Shown: positions 35,642-44,458, counted from the stretch's first letter. The stretch is 64,000 bases of DNA from Streptomyces wuyuanensis (GCF_900103455.1 NZ_FNHI01000002.1:124001-188000); one strand, 5' to 3'. The notes: generated by a model not told the origin, from the letters alone. Numbers and translations: made by a program.

Positions 35642-38088
35642 AACCACCCGGACGCACCCGCAGACCCACCGGACGCACCCGCAGAACGACCGCACTGCTC
35701 ACCGTCGCCGCCATGACCGCGGGCCTGCTGCTCGCCGCGCAGCAGCCGGCCGCCGCGGGACCCAACCTCGTCAGGAACCCCGGCTTCGAGACTCCCGGCA
35801 GCGGCGACATGCCCTTCTGCTGGGCCAAGTCGGGCTGGGGCGACAACGACTTCACCTTCACCACCACCGCCGACGCTCACACCGGTTCCGCGGCCATGAA
35901 GGTCGAGCTGACCCGACGGCTGGACGGCGACCGCAAGGCCCTCATCACGGAGTCGGCCGACTGCGCGCCGCACGTCGTCCCGGAGCGCCAGTACGACCTG
36001 TCCTTCTGGTACAAGTCGACGACCCCGGACACGGCCCTCACCCTCTTCCGCCACGACACCACCGCGGGCTGGCAGTACTGGACCGATCTGCGCACCCTCC
36101 CCATGGAGGGGGACTGGACCCGCAGCGAGGTCCGCACCCCGGCCATCCCGCCGAACACGGACCAGATCACCTGGGGCGTCTCCGTCTTCGGCACCGGCAG
36201 CGTCACGACCGACGACTACGCGATGGAGGAGGTCGCGCCGCCGACGCCCGACCCGGTGTGCACGGCCACGGCCGAGGAGTGCGCCAAGGGCCGGTGGGAC
36301 GTCATGCCGACGAAGAACCCGGTGCGCTCCATGCACTCGGTGGTGCTGCACAACGGCAAGGTGCTCCTCATCGCCGGCTCCGGCAACGACCCCGCGATGT
36401 TCGAGGCGGGGACCTTCACCTCCGCCGTGTACGACCCGGTGGCCGGGACGTACAAGAACATCCCGACGCCCGTCGACATGTTCTGCGCCGGCCACGTCCA
36501 GCTGTCCGACGGCCGGGTGCTGGTGATGAGCGGCAACAAGGGGTATCCGTCCGCCGACGGCACGATCGGCTACCAGGGCCTGAAGGACTCGTACGTCTTC
36601 GACCCGGTGACCGAGACGTACACGCGGACCAACGACATGAACGGGGGCCACTGGTACCCGTCGGCGACGATCCTCGGCAACGGTGACGTCATCTCCTTCG
36701 GCGGACTGAAGGAGGACTCGACGGGCAATGTGACGGCGGAGAAGTTCTCGGCCGCCGAGAACAAGTGGCTGCCGCTCCACCAGGTCAACCAGACCTGGTC
36801 GTTCTGGGGGCTGTACCCGTCGATGATCCTGATGCAGGACGGCCGGCTCTTCTACTCCGGCAGCCATGTCTTCGGCAACGGCACCCCCGGCACCGGCGCC
36901 TCGATCTACGACTACGACGCCAACACCATCACCGACGTGCCGGGCCTGCGGAACAAGGACCAGCGGGACGAGAGCGCGAGCGTGCTGCTGCCCCCGGCGC
37001 AGGACCAGCGGGTCCTCACCATCGGCGGCGGCAACAACGAGACCAACCCGGTGGCCAACCGCCTCACCGACATCATCGACCTCAAGGAGCCGAACCCGCA
37101 GTACACGGCCGGTCCGCCGCTGCCGCAGGGCCTCGTCGACCAGGGCCAGGGCAAGCGCCCGCAGACCGGTGACGAGGGCAAGATGTTCGTCTCCGCGGTG
37201 CTGCTGCCCGACGGCAAGGTGCTGGAGACCGGCGGCGGGATGCACGACCGGGCCGATCCGGTGTACGAGGCGTCCTTCTTCGACCCGGTGACCAACACCT
37301 ACGAGGAGGGCCTCGCGGCCGACCCGATCCCGCGCACCTACCACTCGTCGGCGTTCCTGCTGCCCGACGGCCGGGTGATGGCCGTGGGCGACAACCCCGG
37401 CAACGGCACCTACAACCACAACGTGTCGATCTACACCCCGCCGTACCTGCTGAAGGGCCCCCGTCCGCGCATCACTTCGGTGATCGACGGCGCCTGGCAG
37501 TACGGCGACACCCAGCGGATCACGGTGGACCGGCCGATCGCCAAGGCGGAACTGATCCGCCCGGCCGCGGTCACCCACTCCTCGGACCCGAACCAGCGGT
37601 TCGTGGACCTGCCGATGAGCGTGGTGGACGACCGGACGATCGACCTGAACGTCACCAGCAACCCCAACCTGGCCCCGCCCGGCTGGTACATGCTCTTCGG
37701 CGTGGACGCCAACGGGATCCCGTCGGTGGCCGAGTGGGTGCACCTGGGGGCCCCGTCCGCGGCGGCACGGGCCGCGAAGGACGCCCCGTCCGCGCACGTC
37801 CACGACTTCGCGGGGGATCTCGCCAAGTCCCCGAAGAAGAACGGCAAGAAGAGGGCCTCGGCCCCGGTCGGCCCGAAGGTCGCGGGCTGTGACCGGCACT
37901 ACGGCTCGGCCAACGTCTGTGTGCCGCTCGCCTTCCCCGCGCCGGTGCAGGCGACGACCAGGTCCCGCTGCGACTGGCTCACGGCGCACGGGTACGGCCG
38001 GCTGAAGGTCAACGGCAAGGACGACCCACTCCGGCTCGACCCGGACCGGGACGGTCGCACCTGCGGGAAAGGGGACCTGAGGAGGTAG
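35638..38088 (+). CDS. Secreted copper-radical oxidase (GlxA/galactose-oxidase-like) with Excalibur tail
   Basis: An 816-residue exported protein. TTG 35638 overlaps the previous stop and follows AAGGAG by 6 bases. A twin-Arg-rich signal peptide (about 1-40) is followed by a carbohydrate-binding-like beta domain (about 42-200), a kelch propeller and an early-set Ig domain. The copper-radical residues align with galactose oxidase: Cys283 (DMFC), Tyr340 (HWYPS), Tyr568-His569 (RTYHSS) and His647 (VTHSSDPNQR), so a Cys-Tyr cofactor can form. The last 65 residues resemble an Excalibur calcium-binding module (DPDRDGRTC). The best-known relative, Streptomyces GlxA, oxidises a hyphal-tip glycan made by CslA; this copy probably acts on the glycan of its own operon. 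Confidence 0.9.
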   Translation: MKPPGRTRRPTGRTRRTTALLTVAAMTAGLLLAAQQPAAAGPNLVRNPGFETPGSGDMPFCWAKSGWGDNDFTFTTTADAHTGSAAMKVELTRRLDGDRKALITESADCAPHVVPERQYDLSFWYKSTTPDTALTLFRHDTTAGWQYWTDLRTLPMEGDWTRSEVRTPAIPPNTDQITWGVSVFGTGSVTTDDYAMEEVAPPTPDPVCTATAEECAKGRWDVMPTKNPVRSMHSVVLHNGKVLLIAGSGNDPAMFEAGTFTSAVYDPVAGTYKNIPTPVDMFCAGHVQLSDGRVLVMSGNKGYPSADGTIGYQGLKDSYVFDPVTETYTRTNDMNGGHWYPSATILGNGDVISFGGLKEDSTGNVTAEKFSAAENKWLPLHQVNQTWSFWGLYPSMILMQDGRLFYSGSHVFGNGTPGTGASIYDYDANTITDVPGLRNKDQRDESASVLLPPAQDQRVLTIGGGNNETNPVANRLTDIIDLKEPNPQYTAGPPLPQGLVDQGQGKRPQTGDEGKMFVSAVLLPDGKVLETGGGMHDRADPVYEASFFDPVTNTYEEGLAADPIPRTYHSSAFLLPDGRVMAVGDNPGNGTYNHNVSIYTPPYLLKGPRPRITSVIDGAWQYGDTQRITVDRPIAKAELIRPAAVTHSSDPNQRFVDLPMSVVDDRTIDLNVTSNPNLAPPGWYMLFGVDANGIPSVAEWVHLGAPSAAARAAKDAPSAHVHDFAGDLAKSPKKNGKKRASAPVGPKVAGCDRHYGSANVCVPLAFPAPVQATTRSRCDWLTAHGYGRLKVNGKDDPLRLDPDRDGRTCGKGDLRR

Positions 38089-38106
38089 CCGGCCCTCTTC
38101 CCGCGC

Positions 38107-38739
38107 TCAGAGGGACAGCCCGTCCCCGAGAGTGTCGAGGGCACGGTCCAGGAGCGCGGCCAGGTCGTCCCGCCGGCCGCGCTCCGCCCAGTGCAGCGTG
38201 ACCTCGCGCAGCGCGGCCATCACGGCGGCGGTGAAGACCCGTACCTCGAGGTCGCCGGCGTCGCGGCCGGTCCGCTCGGCGAGGACGCGGGACAGCAGCA
38301 GCGAGGTCTCGGCCGTGGTCTCGGCCGACCGGGCCCGTACGGCCGGGACCTCCACCAGCAGCCTCGCACGCAGGCACATCCCGTCCGGGTCCTCCTCCAG
38401 GAGGGTCCGGACGGCGTGTGCGACGACGAAGCGCAGGGACTCCAGGGGAGGTTCACCCGCCGGCCGCCTGCGCAGCATGTCCTCCATCACCGCGTGGTAC
38501 TCGTCCGTGAGGACGATGTCCTCCTTGGTGGCGAAGTACCGGGAGACCGTGGACGGGGAGACCTCCGCGGCAGCCGCGATCTGCTCGATGGTGGTCGCCT
38601 CGTAGCCCTGGTCGGCGACCAGCCGGTACAGGGCGCGGCGGATCGCCGCACGGGTCTTGAGCTTCTTGCGCTCACGCAGCCCCAGCGGGGGCCGGCCTGC
38701 GGCGGGCGGACGGTGTGCGGAGGGGGCCATGGCCGTCAT
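38107..38739 (-). CDS. TetR-family regulator
   Basis: A 210-residue repressor-type protein. The N-terminal HTH is clear: KKLKTRAAIRRALYRLVADQGYEATTIEQIAAAAEVSPSTVSRYFATKEDI (about residues 28-78, taken as a block); the C-terminal ligand domain is of the type found in many Streptomyces TetRs (LRARLLVEVPAVRAR). ATG 38739 is used; ATG 38730 is possible. It lies downstream of the hemolysin III gene on the same strand, whose upstream region has a perfect 11-bp inverted repeat (39492-39515) that may be its operator. Convergent with the copper-oxidase gene. Confidence 0.9.
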   Translation of the reverse strand: MTAMAPSAHRPPAAGRPPLGLRERKKLKTRAAIRRALYRLVADQGYEATTIEQIAAAAEVSPSTVSRYFATKEDIVLTDEYHAVMEDMLRRRPAGEPPLESLRFVVAHAVRTLLEEDPDGMCLRARLLVEVPAVRARSAETTAETSLLLSRVLAERTGRDAGDLEVRVFTAAVMAALREVTLHWAERGRRDDLAALLDRALDTLGDGLSL

Positions 38740-38805
38740 TCTCGGACATCCGCCGCAGCCACCGGCACGGCGGCGGTGACCCGTTCACGCGCTCCGCGGG
38801 GCCCC

Positions 38806-39483
38806 TCAGGCGTGCTGGTAGGCGACGAGGGAGATCCCCACGTAGTGGACGACGAAGGCGGCCAGGGTGAGGGAGTGGAAGACCTCGTGGAAGCCGAACC
38901 AGCGCGGTGACGGATTCGGCCGCTTCATCCCGTAGACCACGCCGCCGGCGCTGTACAGCAGCCCGCCGACGATCACGAGCACGAGGACGGCGATGCCGCC
39001 CTTCCGCATGAAGTCGGGCAGGAAGAAGACCGCGGCCCAGCCCATCGCGATGTAGCAGGGCGTGTACAGCCACCGCGGCGCGCCCACCCAGAAGACCCGG
39101 AAGGCGATTCCGGCAACCGCTGCCGCCCAGACCGCCCACAACAGCACCCGCCCGGTGGAGTCCGGCAGGAGGAGCAGGGTCAGCGGGGTATACGTACCGG
39201 CGATGATCAGGAAGATGTTCGCGTGGTCCAGCCGGCGGAGGACGGCCGTCGCGCGGGGGCCCCAGGTGCCCCGGTGGTAGAGCGCGCTCACACCGAAGAG
39301 CAGACAGGCGGTGAGTACGTAGATGCCGCAGGCGATCCTGCCGCGGGTCGAGTCCGCGAGTGCCGTCAGGACGATTCCCGCGATCAGCACGGCGGGAAAC
39401 ATCCCCGCGTGCAGCCAGCCCCGCAACCGCGGCTTCACCGGCGGCGGATCGATCTCGTTCACGTCGGGCGAAGCTGCAGTCAT
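38806..39483 (-). CDS. Hemolysin III / PAQR-family membrane protein
   Basis: A 225-residue protein with seven hydrophobic helices. The metal-binding residues of the HlyIII/PAQR family are present: SALYH with the early Ser-x3-His, DHANIF with Asp-His, and the late HEVFH pair. Family members act as putative hydrolases or ceramidase-like enzymes rather than as true hemolysins. Monocistronic or followed by the TetR gene 67 bases downstream. A perfect inverted repeat lies 9 bases upstream of its start. Confidence 0.92.
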   Translation of the reverse strand: MTAASPDVNEIDPPPVKPRLRGWLHAGMFPAVLIAGIVLTALADSTRGRIACGIYVLTACLLFGVSALYHRGTWGPRATAVLRRLDHANIFLIIAGTYTPLTLLLLPDSTGRVLLWAVWAAAVAGIAFRVFWVGAPRWLYTPCYIAMGWAAVFFLPDFMRKGGIAVLVLVIVGGLLYSAGGVVYGMKRPNPSPRWFGFHEVFHSLTLAAFVVHYVGISLVAYQHA

Positions 39484-39491
39484 GGCGGCAT

Positions 39492-39515
39492 GCTACCTAC
39501 GGGGCCGTAGGTAGC
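39492..39515. promoter_or_regulatory. Perfect 11-bp inverted repeat upstream of hemolysin III gene
   Basis: GCTACCTACGG-GG-CCGTAGGTAGC. Size, symmetry and place (just before the ATG at 39483) fit a TetR-family operator; the TetR gene encoded next door is the obvious candidate. It also lies 162 bases upstream of pckG. Confidence 0.65.
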
Positions 39516-39677
39516 GGACTCCGAGTGGCAATGCTCACGTGAGAGGTCCTCTGGACATATGGGCACCGGGCACGGATGATCAGATGAGTGCGGTCGGCAC
39601 CGGATGAGCAGCTACGAAGCATCCGGGTCGCAGCCCCCACGGGGCAACAACCTCAAACCCTTCTTTTAGGAGCAATC

Positions 39678-41513
39678 GTGGCGCGCGACATCGCGGCTCC
39701 CGGCAACGTCCCCACCAACCACCAGGAACTCATCGCCTGGGTCGACGAGATCGCAGCTCTGACGCAGCCGGACAGGGTGGTCTGGTGCGACGGGTCCGAG
39801 GCCGAGTACGACCGCCTGGCCGAGGAACTCGTGGCCAGGGGCACGTTCAAGAAGCTGGACCCGATCAAGCGCCCGAACTCCTACTACGCCGCCTCCGACC
39901 CCACGGACGTGGCGCGCGTCGAGGACCGCACCTTCATCTGCTCCGAGAAGGAGGCGGACGCCGGCCCGACGAACCACTGGAAGGCCCCCGCCGAGATGCG
40001 GGACATCTTCTCCGGCGAGAAGGGCATCTTCCGCGGCTCGATGAAGGGCCGGACGATGTACGTCGTCCCCTTCTGCATGGGCCCCCTCGGCTCTCCGCTC
40101 TCCGCTCTGGGCGTCGAGATCACCGACTCCGCCTACGTCGCCGTCGCCATGCGCACCATGACCCGGATGGGCCAGGCCGTCCTCGACGAGCTCGGCTCCG
40201 ACGGCTTCTTCGTGAAGGCCGTCCACACCCTGGGCGCACCGCTGGAGCCGGGCCAGGAGGACGTGCCGTGGCCGTGCAACTCCACGAAGTACATCTCGCA
40301 CTTCCCCGAGTCCCGTGAGATCTGGTCCTACGGCTCGGGCTACGGCGGGAACGCCCTCCTCGGCAAGAAGTGCTACGCCCTGCGCATCGCGTCCGTCATG
40401 GCCCGCGACGAGGGCTGGCTCGCCGAGCACATGCTCATCCTCAAGCTGACCCCGCCGCAGGGCGAGTCGAAGTACGTCGCCGCCGCCTTCCCGTCCGCCT
40501 GCGGCAAGACGAACCTGGCCATGCTGGAGCCCACGATCTCCGGCTGGACCGTCGAGACGATCGGCGACGACATCGCCTGGATGCGGTTCGGCGAGGACGG
40601 CCGCCTCTACGCGATCAACCCCGAGGCGGGCTTCTTCGGCGTCGCGCCCGGCACCGGCGAGCACACCAACGCCAACGCCATGAAGACCCTGTGGGGCAAC
40701 GCGGTCTTCACCAACGTCGCGCTCACCGACGACAACGACATCTGGTGGGAGGGCATGACGGAGGAGACTCCGGCCCACCTGACCGACTGGAAGGGCAACG
40801 ACTGGACCCCGGAGTCCGGGGTCCCGGCCGCCCACCCGAACGCCCGCTTCACCGTCCCGGCCGCACAGTGCCCGATCATCGCGCCGGAGTGGGAGGACCC
40901 GAAGGGCGTGCCGATCTCGGCGATCCTCTTCGGCGGCCGCCGCGCCTCCGCCGTCCCGCTGGTGACGGAGTCCTTCGACTGGCAGCACGGTGTCTTCCTG
41001 GGCGCGAACGTCGCCTCCGAGAAGACCGCCGCCGCCGAGGGCAAGGTCGGCGAGCTGCGCCGCGACCCGTTCGCGATGCTGCCCTTCTGCGGTTACAACA
41101 TGGGCGACTACATGGCCCACTGGATCAAGGTCGGGCAGGACGCCTCGGCACGGGGCGACGAGTCCAAGCTCCCGAAGATCTACTACGTGAACTGGTTCCG
41201 CAAGAACGACGCCGGCAAGTTCGTCTGGCCGGGCTTCGGCGAGAACAGCCGCGTGCTGAAGTGGATCGTGGAGCGCCTGGAGGGCAAGGCCGAGGGCGTC
41301 GAGACCCCGATCGGCATCCTCCCGACCCGGGAGTCCCTGGACACGGCCGGCCTGGAGCTGGCCGACGAGGACCTGGACTTCCTGCTCAAGGTCGACGCGG
41401 ACGTCTGGCGCGAGGAGGCCGCGCTGGTCCCCGAGCACCTCAACACCTTCGGTGACCACACCCCGAAGGAGCTGTGGGACGAGTACCGCGCGCTGGTGGC
41501 CCGACTGGGCTGA
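39678..41513 (+). CDS. pckG: Phosphoenolpyruvate carboxykinase (GTP)
   Basis: A 611-residue enzyme converting oxaloacetate and GTP to PEP, the entry to gluconeogenesis. GTG 39678 follows TTAGGAG by 5 bases; the open frame upstream (from 39588) is not conserved-looking. Visible motifs: substrate Arg region [14 protein letters not shown], the phosphate loop [13 protein letters not shown] with the reactive Cys, the metal site region TIGDDIAWM, and the guanine-site FFGVAPGT block. Length is typical of GTP-type enzymes. Monocistronic; a long imperfect hairpin at 41519-41593 follows. Confidence 0.97.
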   Translation: MARDIAAPGNVPTNHQELIAWVDEIAALTQPDRVVWCDGSEAEYDRLAEELVARGTFKKLDPIKRPNSYYAASDPTDVARVEDRTFICSEKEADAGPTNHWKAPAEMRDIFSGEKGIFRGSMKGRTMYVVPFCMGPLGSPLSALGVEITDSAYVAVAMRTMTRMGQAVLDELGSDGFFVKAVHTLGAPLEPGQEDVPWPCNSTKYISHFPESREIWSYGSGYGGNALLGKKCYALRIASVMARDEGWLAEHMLILKLTPPQGESKYVAAAFPSACGKTNLAMLEPTISGWTVETIGDDIAWMRFGEDGRLYAINPEAGFFGVAPGTGEHTNANAMKTLWGNAVFTNVALTDDNDIWWEGMTEETPAHLTDWKGNDWTPESGVPAAHPNARFTVPAAQCPIIAPEWEDPKGVPISAILFGGRRASAVPLVTESFDWQHGVFLGANVASEKTAAAEGKVGELRRDPFAMLPFCGYNMGDYMAHWIKVGQDASARGDESKLPKIYYVNWFRKNDAGKFVWPGFGENSRVLKWIVERLEGKAEGVETPIGILPTRESLDTAGLELADEDLDFLLKVDADVWREEAALVPEHLNTFGDHTPKELWDEYRALVARLG

Positions 41514-41518
41514 ACCCC

Positions 41519-41593
41519 CACTCGGAGCTGAGACCGGGGCCCGCACCGTACAACGGCGTACGGAGCGGGCTCCGGCCTTTCGTCTCGGAGTGG
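41519..41593. terminator. Long imperfect hairpin after pckG
   Basis: The left arm starting CACTCGGAG and ending GGGCCCGCACCGTAC pairs with CGTACGGAGCGGGCTCC through CTCGGAGTG, about 27 paired bases with a few bulges and an AACGG loop. It directly follows the pckG stop. Confidence 0.75.
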
Positions 41594-42145
41594 GGGAGCG
41601 GCGCCGGCCCGGTTCCACCGCCTGCGACGGCGGGCAGCCCTGCTTCCTGACGCTCTCCTGCTCGGTCTCCGCCATCGCCGGGACCAAGGCGAACAGCGGC
41701 TTGCGGCCCGGTGGGGTCGTAGATGACGGGCCGGGGCGCGGTGAGCATCTCCAGTACCGGGCCGTGGGCGGTGAGGTGGTCGGCGAGTGCGCTGAGCTCG
41801 GCAGCGTGGCGGCCGAGCCGCAAGCGGTGCCCGAAACCCCGGAGCACACCGCCGTACCGGACCCGGGTGCCAGGCGTTCCATTGAGGGGCCACGAAAGAG
41901 GTGACGGGGCCGCTCCGGGGCTCACCGCCTCGGACGAGGCTGTCGACGGCGGAGACCGGACACCGGATTTCGGTTGCCTTGGGCAAGCAAGGATGCAGGG
42001 GTTGGGCAGGCTTTTCGCGGCGCGGTTCGCCCCGGAGGTCGCGCCGCCGTCCCCCGGGGTCGGGAACCGCGGCCTCACCCTGCCGCTCGGTCCTCGCTGC
42101 GCTGTGATCACTGGCGCTTGCTGTCGCGGTTGTCCCTCAGGACAG

Positions 42146-42190
42146 GGGGTCCGGAGTCTGTTACTCCCGGACTGCCGCACTTCGGCGTTC
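42146..42190. repeat. Repeat unit copy A (flanks HTH-TPR locus)
   Basis: Begins GGTCCGGAGTCTGTTACTCC and ends CGCACTTCGGCGTTCC. It matches copy B (44521-44565) at about four of five positions by eye. Each copy contains an inverted pair GTCCGGAG / CT(C/T)CCGGAC that can fold to a small hairpin. Confidence 0.6.
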
Positions 42191-42191
42191 C

Positions 42192-42237
42192 GCAGCTTGC
42201 CACACTGCCCCGCGTCCGGGGCCGTGTGGCAAGCTGC
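42192..42237. repeat. Near-perfect 20-bp hairpin
   Basis: GCAGCTTGCCACAC (14 bases), one mismatched base, GCCCCG, loop CGTC, CGGGGC, one mismatched base, and GTGTGGCAAGCTGC: 20 bp with a tetraloop. It could terminate the leftward 47-residue gene, be a transposon remnant, or be a structured RNA. Confidence 0.75.
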
Positions 42238-42332
42238 AGAGTCCGGGGCTGCGGGACGGTGGAGTCTGCTACTTCGAGTACTTCGAGCGGCCAAGAAGTG
42301 GTTCGGAGGTTCAATCGGTGCCAGTGGCTCGG

Positions 42333-42476
42333 TCACTTCATGAGCAGGTGCAGCACCGTGATCACGGCGATTCCGACCAGTAGGGCGACGCCGACGCCAG
42401 GGTGGAGGAAGGCGATGTAGGTGGCGCCGGCGCCGGCCAGCAGCAGCACAGTGGTTCGGGTGTCCAGCCCGTTCAT
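42333..42476 (-). CDS. 47-residue membrane protein
   Basis: A tiny protein with two hydrophobic segments (residues about 9-24, VLLLAGAGATYIAFLH, and 27-45, GVALLVGIAVITVLHLL), ending in Met-Lys. ATG 42476 is preceded by AAGGAG with 6-base spacing, a strong ribosome site. Divergent from the HTH-TPR gene (119 bases between starts), so the two may share control. The size and hydrophobicity recall small plasmid-spread (Spd) proteins or membrane-active peptides, but there is no sequence proof. Confidence 0.7.
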   Translation of the reverse strand: MNGLDTRTTVLLLAGAGATYIAFLHPGVGVALLVGIAVITVLHLLMK

Positions 42477-42595
42477 CAGCGGCTCCTTGTCCGTGCCCCT
42501 TGGTCGGAGCGTGGTGTGGTGAGGAGACTGTGCTGCCTGACTGGATAGTTCAGGCCTGTCCAGGGTGTTGACGCAGGTAAGGTCCGGAAAAGGCG

Positions 42596-44458
42596 ATGTT
42601 GTCCGGGGACAAGCGGGTGAGCGGGGCAGGGGTGACGGGACGCGGGCGCGGCGGCCGGCCGTGGGGGCCGATCCGGGCGGAGACCGAAGAGGCAAAGGAG
42701 CTTGCGTCGTTCCTGCGCGTGCAGGTCGATGTCAGCGGAAAGACCTTGAAGACGCTGGCAACGGAAATCCGTTTCAGCAAGACCAAGATCAGCGATGTGC
42801 TGGCCGGCAAGGTGCCCGACGAGAAGTTCGTGACCGCCCTGATCCGTGTCACGGTTCCGGAGCCACTGCTCCGTGAGCGGCGACTGGCCCAGGCCAAGCA
42901 GCTGTTGCGGGCGGCCAACCACCCCGCCCCACAGAAGCCGGCTACTCCAGCCCCCTCCTCGGCTGCGGAACTCGCAGAGTTACGCGCCCAGCTGGTCGAG
43001 GTCTACGACCGGCTGACCCGGTCCCTCGAGCAGCAGAACCAACTGAGGGAGACCGCCGGAAACTCCGCCAAGCTCGTCATGGTTCTCCTCACCATGATCA
43101 ACAGGCTGGAGCGGCGGATCACCGACCTGACCGCCGAACGCGACCAACTCCGCACCACGCATGCCGACCCCCAGGTCCTGCGGCAGGCCCAGCAGCAGCT
43201 CACCCGCGCACGCGAACAAGAACAACGCGCCGAACAGGAACTCCAACGCGCTCAGGAGAAGCAGCGCCAGGCCGAAGTACTCGCCGCCCGAGTCCAGGCA
43301 CGCGTCGACGAGCTCTCCGACGAACTCGACAGGCTCCGCGCCGGCACCACCGACACCCCTTACCCGGACGCGGCGATCGCCCGGCTCACGAACCCCGGCG
43401 CCGCTGCAGACCCGGTCGGGGACGACATCGAACAGGCCCTCGCCCGGGCATCCGAGGTCAACGACGAGGACGACCAGCTACTGCAGCGCATCACCGACGA
43501 CCTCGATCAAGAACCCGATCGGGGAGAGGTTGTCCCGGACAGTCCGGCGGACAACCGGACACCCGGCACCTTCATCACGGACAAACCGTCCGAAGCGAGG
43601 GCCGCCGCGCGAGCCGCAGCCGAACGAGGCGACCACCGGGAAGTCATCCGGCTGGCCGGCGCCCTCTCCGACGCCTCCCCACACACCTGGGGCGGCGAGC
43701 ATTCCGACAGGTTCGCCACCCGGTACGAGCTGGCTCAGCGGCAGGGGGAGGCGGGGGATGCGGCCGGGGCGAGGGACGCGCTGACCGAACTCTTGTACGA
43801 CATGAAGCGGATGCTGGGCGAGGACCACCTCGACACCCTCCACACTTGGCGCGAGCTGGCCCAGTGGCGGGGGGAGGCGGGGGATGCGGCCGGGGCGAGG
43901 GACACGCTGGCCGAACTACTGCCGATCCAGATACGGCGTCTGAGTGAGGACCATCCCAACACCGTCCACACCCGGTACTGGCTGGCTCAGTGGCAGGGGG
44001 AGGCGGGGGATCCGGCCGCCGCGAGGGACGCACTGGCCGAACTGCTTGCGATCGAGATGGCGTCACCGATCAAGAACGATCGCTGGATCGTCGACATTCG
44101 GTTCCAGCTGGCCCAGTGGCAGGGCATCGCGGGGGATGCGGCCGGGGCGAGGGACGCACTGGCCAAGCTGATGCCGATGCAGATCTGGGTGAGGGGCAGA
44201 AACCATCAGAGCACCGTCCGCGTGCGGTTCCAGCTGGCCCGGTGGCGGGGGGTCGCGGGGGATGCGGCCGGGGCGAGGGACGCGCTGGTCAAGCTGCTGT
44301 CACACCTGACACGACGTCGAGGTGAGGGCCATCCCGACACCGTCCACACCCGGCACGAACTGGCCCACTGGGACAGGCTCGCTCAGCTCGCTCCCCCGTT
44401 GGAGGACACGCGTCACAACCGTTCGCTGTTCGACCGACTCCTGCGCATGATCGAGTAG
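42596..44458 (+). CDS. HTH / coiled-coil / TPR protein, unknown function
   Basis: A 620-residue soluble protein. Residues about 30-90 look like an XRE-type HTH (ELASFLRVQVD, then LATEIRFSKTKISDVLAGK), about 115-250 a long Gln/Glu/Arg coiled coil, about 255-335 an acidic linker, and about 373-605 five tandem 42-residue TPR-like repeats with core AQWxGEAGDAAGARDAL and GEDHPDTVHTR. The repeats are so alike that they form a 126-bp DNA repeat. ATG 42596 follows AAAAGG; GTG 42617 and 42632 are alternatives. TPRs with DHP-T-x-HT signatures occur in kinesin-light-chain-like repeats of Streptomyces signalling proteins. It lies between repeat copies A and B and next to a divergent membrane peptide, which suggests an accessory cassette. 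No effector domain is seen. Confidence 0.82.
   Translation: MLSGDKRVSGAGVTGRGRGGRPWGPIRAETEEAKELASFLRVQVDVSGKTLKTLATEIRFSKTKISDVLAGKVPDEKFVTALIRVTVPEPLLRERRLAQAKQLLRAANHPAPQKPATPAPSSAAELAELRAQLVEVYDRLTRSLEQQNQLRETAGNSAKLVMVLLTMINRLERRITDLTAERDQLRTTHADPQVLRQAQQQLTRAREQEQRAEQELQRAQEKQRQAEVLAARVQARVDELSDELDRLRAGTTDTPYPDAAIARLTNPGAAADPVGDDIEQALARASEVNDEDDQLLQRITDDLDQEPDRGEVVPDSPADNRTPGTFITDKPSEARAAARAAAERGDHREVIRLAGALSDASPHTWGGEHSDRFATRYELAQRQGEAGDAAGARDALTELLYDMKRMLGEDHLDTLHTWRELAQWRGEAGDAAGARDTLAELLPIQIRRLSEDHPNTVHTRYWLAQWQGEAGDPAAARDALAELLAIEMASPIKNDRWIVDIRFQLAQWQGIAGDAAGARDALAKLMPMQIWVRGRNHQSTVRVRFQLARWRGVAGDAAGARDALVKLLSHLTRRRGEGHPDTVHTRHELAHWDRLAQLAPPLEDTRHNRSLFDRLLRMIE
43745..44320 (+). 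repeat. Tandem 126-bp coding repeats in the TPR array
   Basis: Five copies of a unit containing GAGGCGGGGGATGCGGCC-type sequence start near 43750, 43876, 44002, 44128 and 44254, in register with the 42-residue protein repeat. The near identity at DNA level, beyond what the protein requires, suggests recent duplication or gene conversion. Confidence 0.75.

Larger units (their letters stand above)
41594..42332. other. 739-base gene-free stretch with strong secondary structure
   Basis: No convincing gene. A minus-strand frame at about 41600-41890 reads somewhat protein-like (RVRYGGVLRGFGHRLRLGRH) but lacks a start, continues into nonsense and matches nothing I know; it may be a relic. The right part holds the repeat unit at 42146-42190, the long hairpin at 42192-42237 and a third related repeat near 42264-42294. 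Confidence 0.6.

Noticed and set aside
35578..37989. 803-codon open frame opposite the copper-oxidase gene
   Set aside because: Antisense shadow; the plus strand encodes a complete, motif-rich protein.
39666..41882. 738-codon minus-strand frame over pckG
   Set aside because: Shadow of pckG, which has every catalytic motif on the plus strand.
41440..42336. 298-codon minus-strand frame downstream of pckG
   Set aside because: Only a short middle part is protein-like; the rest is unlike coding sequence and overlaps the hairpin-repeat region and pckG terminator.
43745..44320. Regular repeats considered as a CRISPR array
   Set aside because: Units are 126 bp, contiguous, in frame and encode a TPR solenoid; there are no unique spacers or cas genes.
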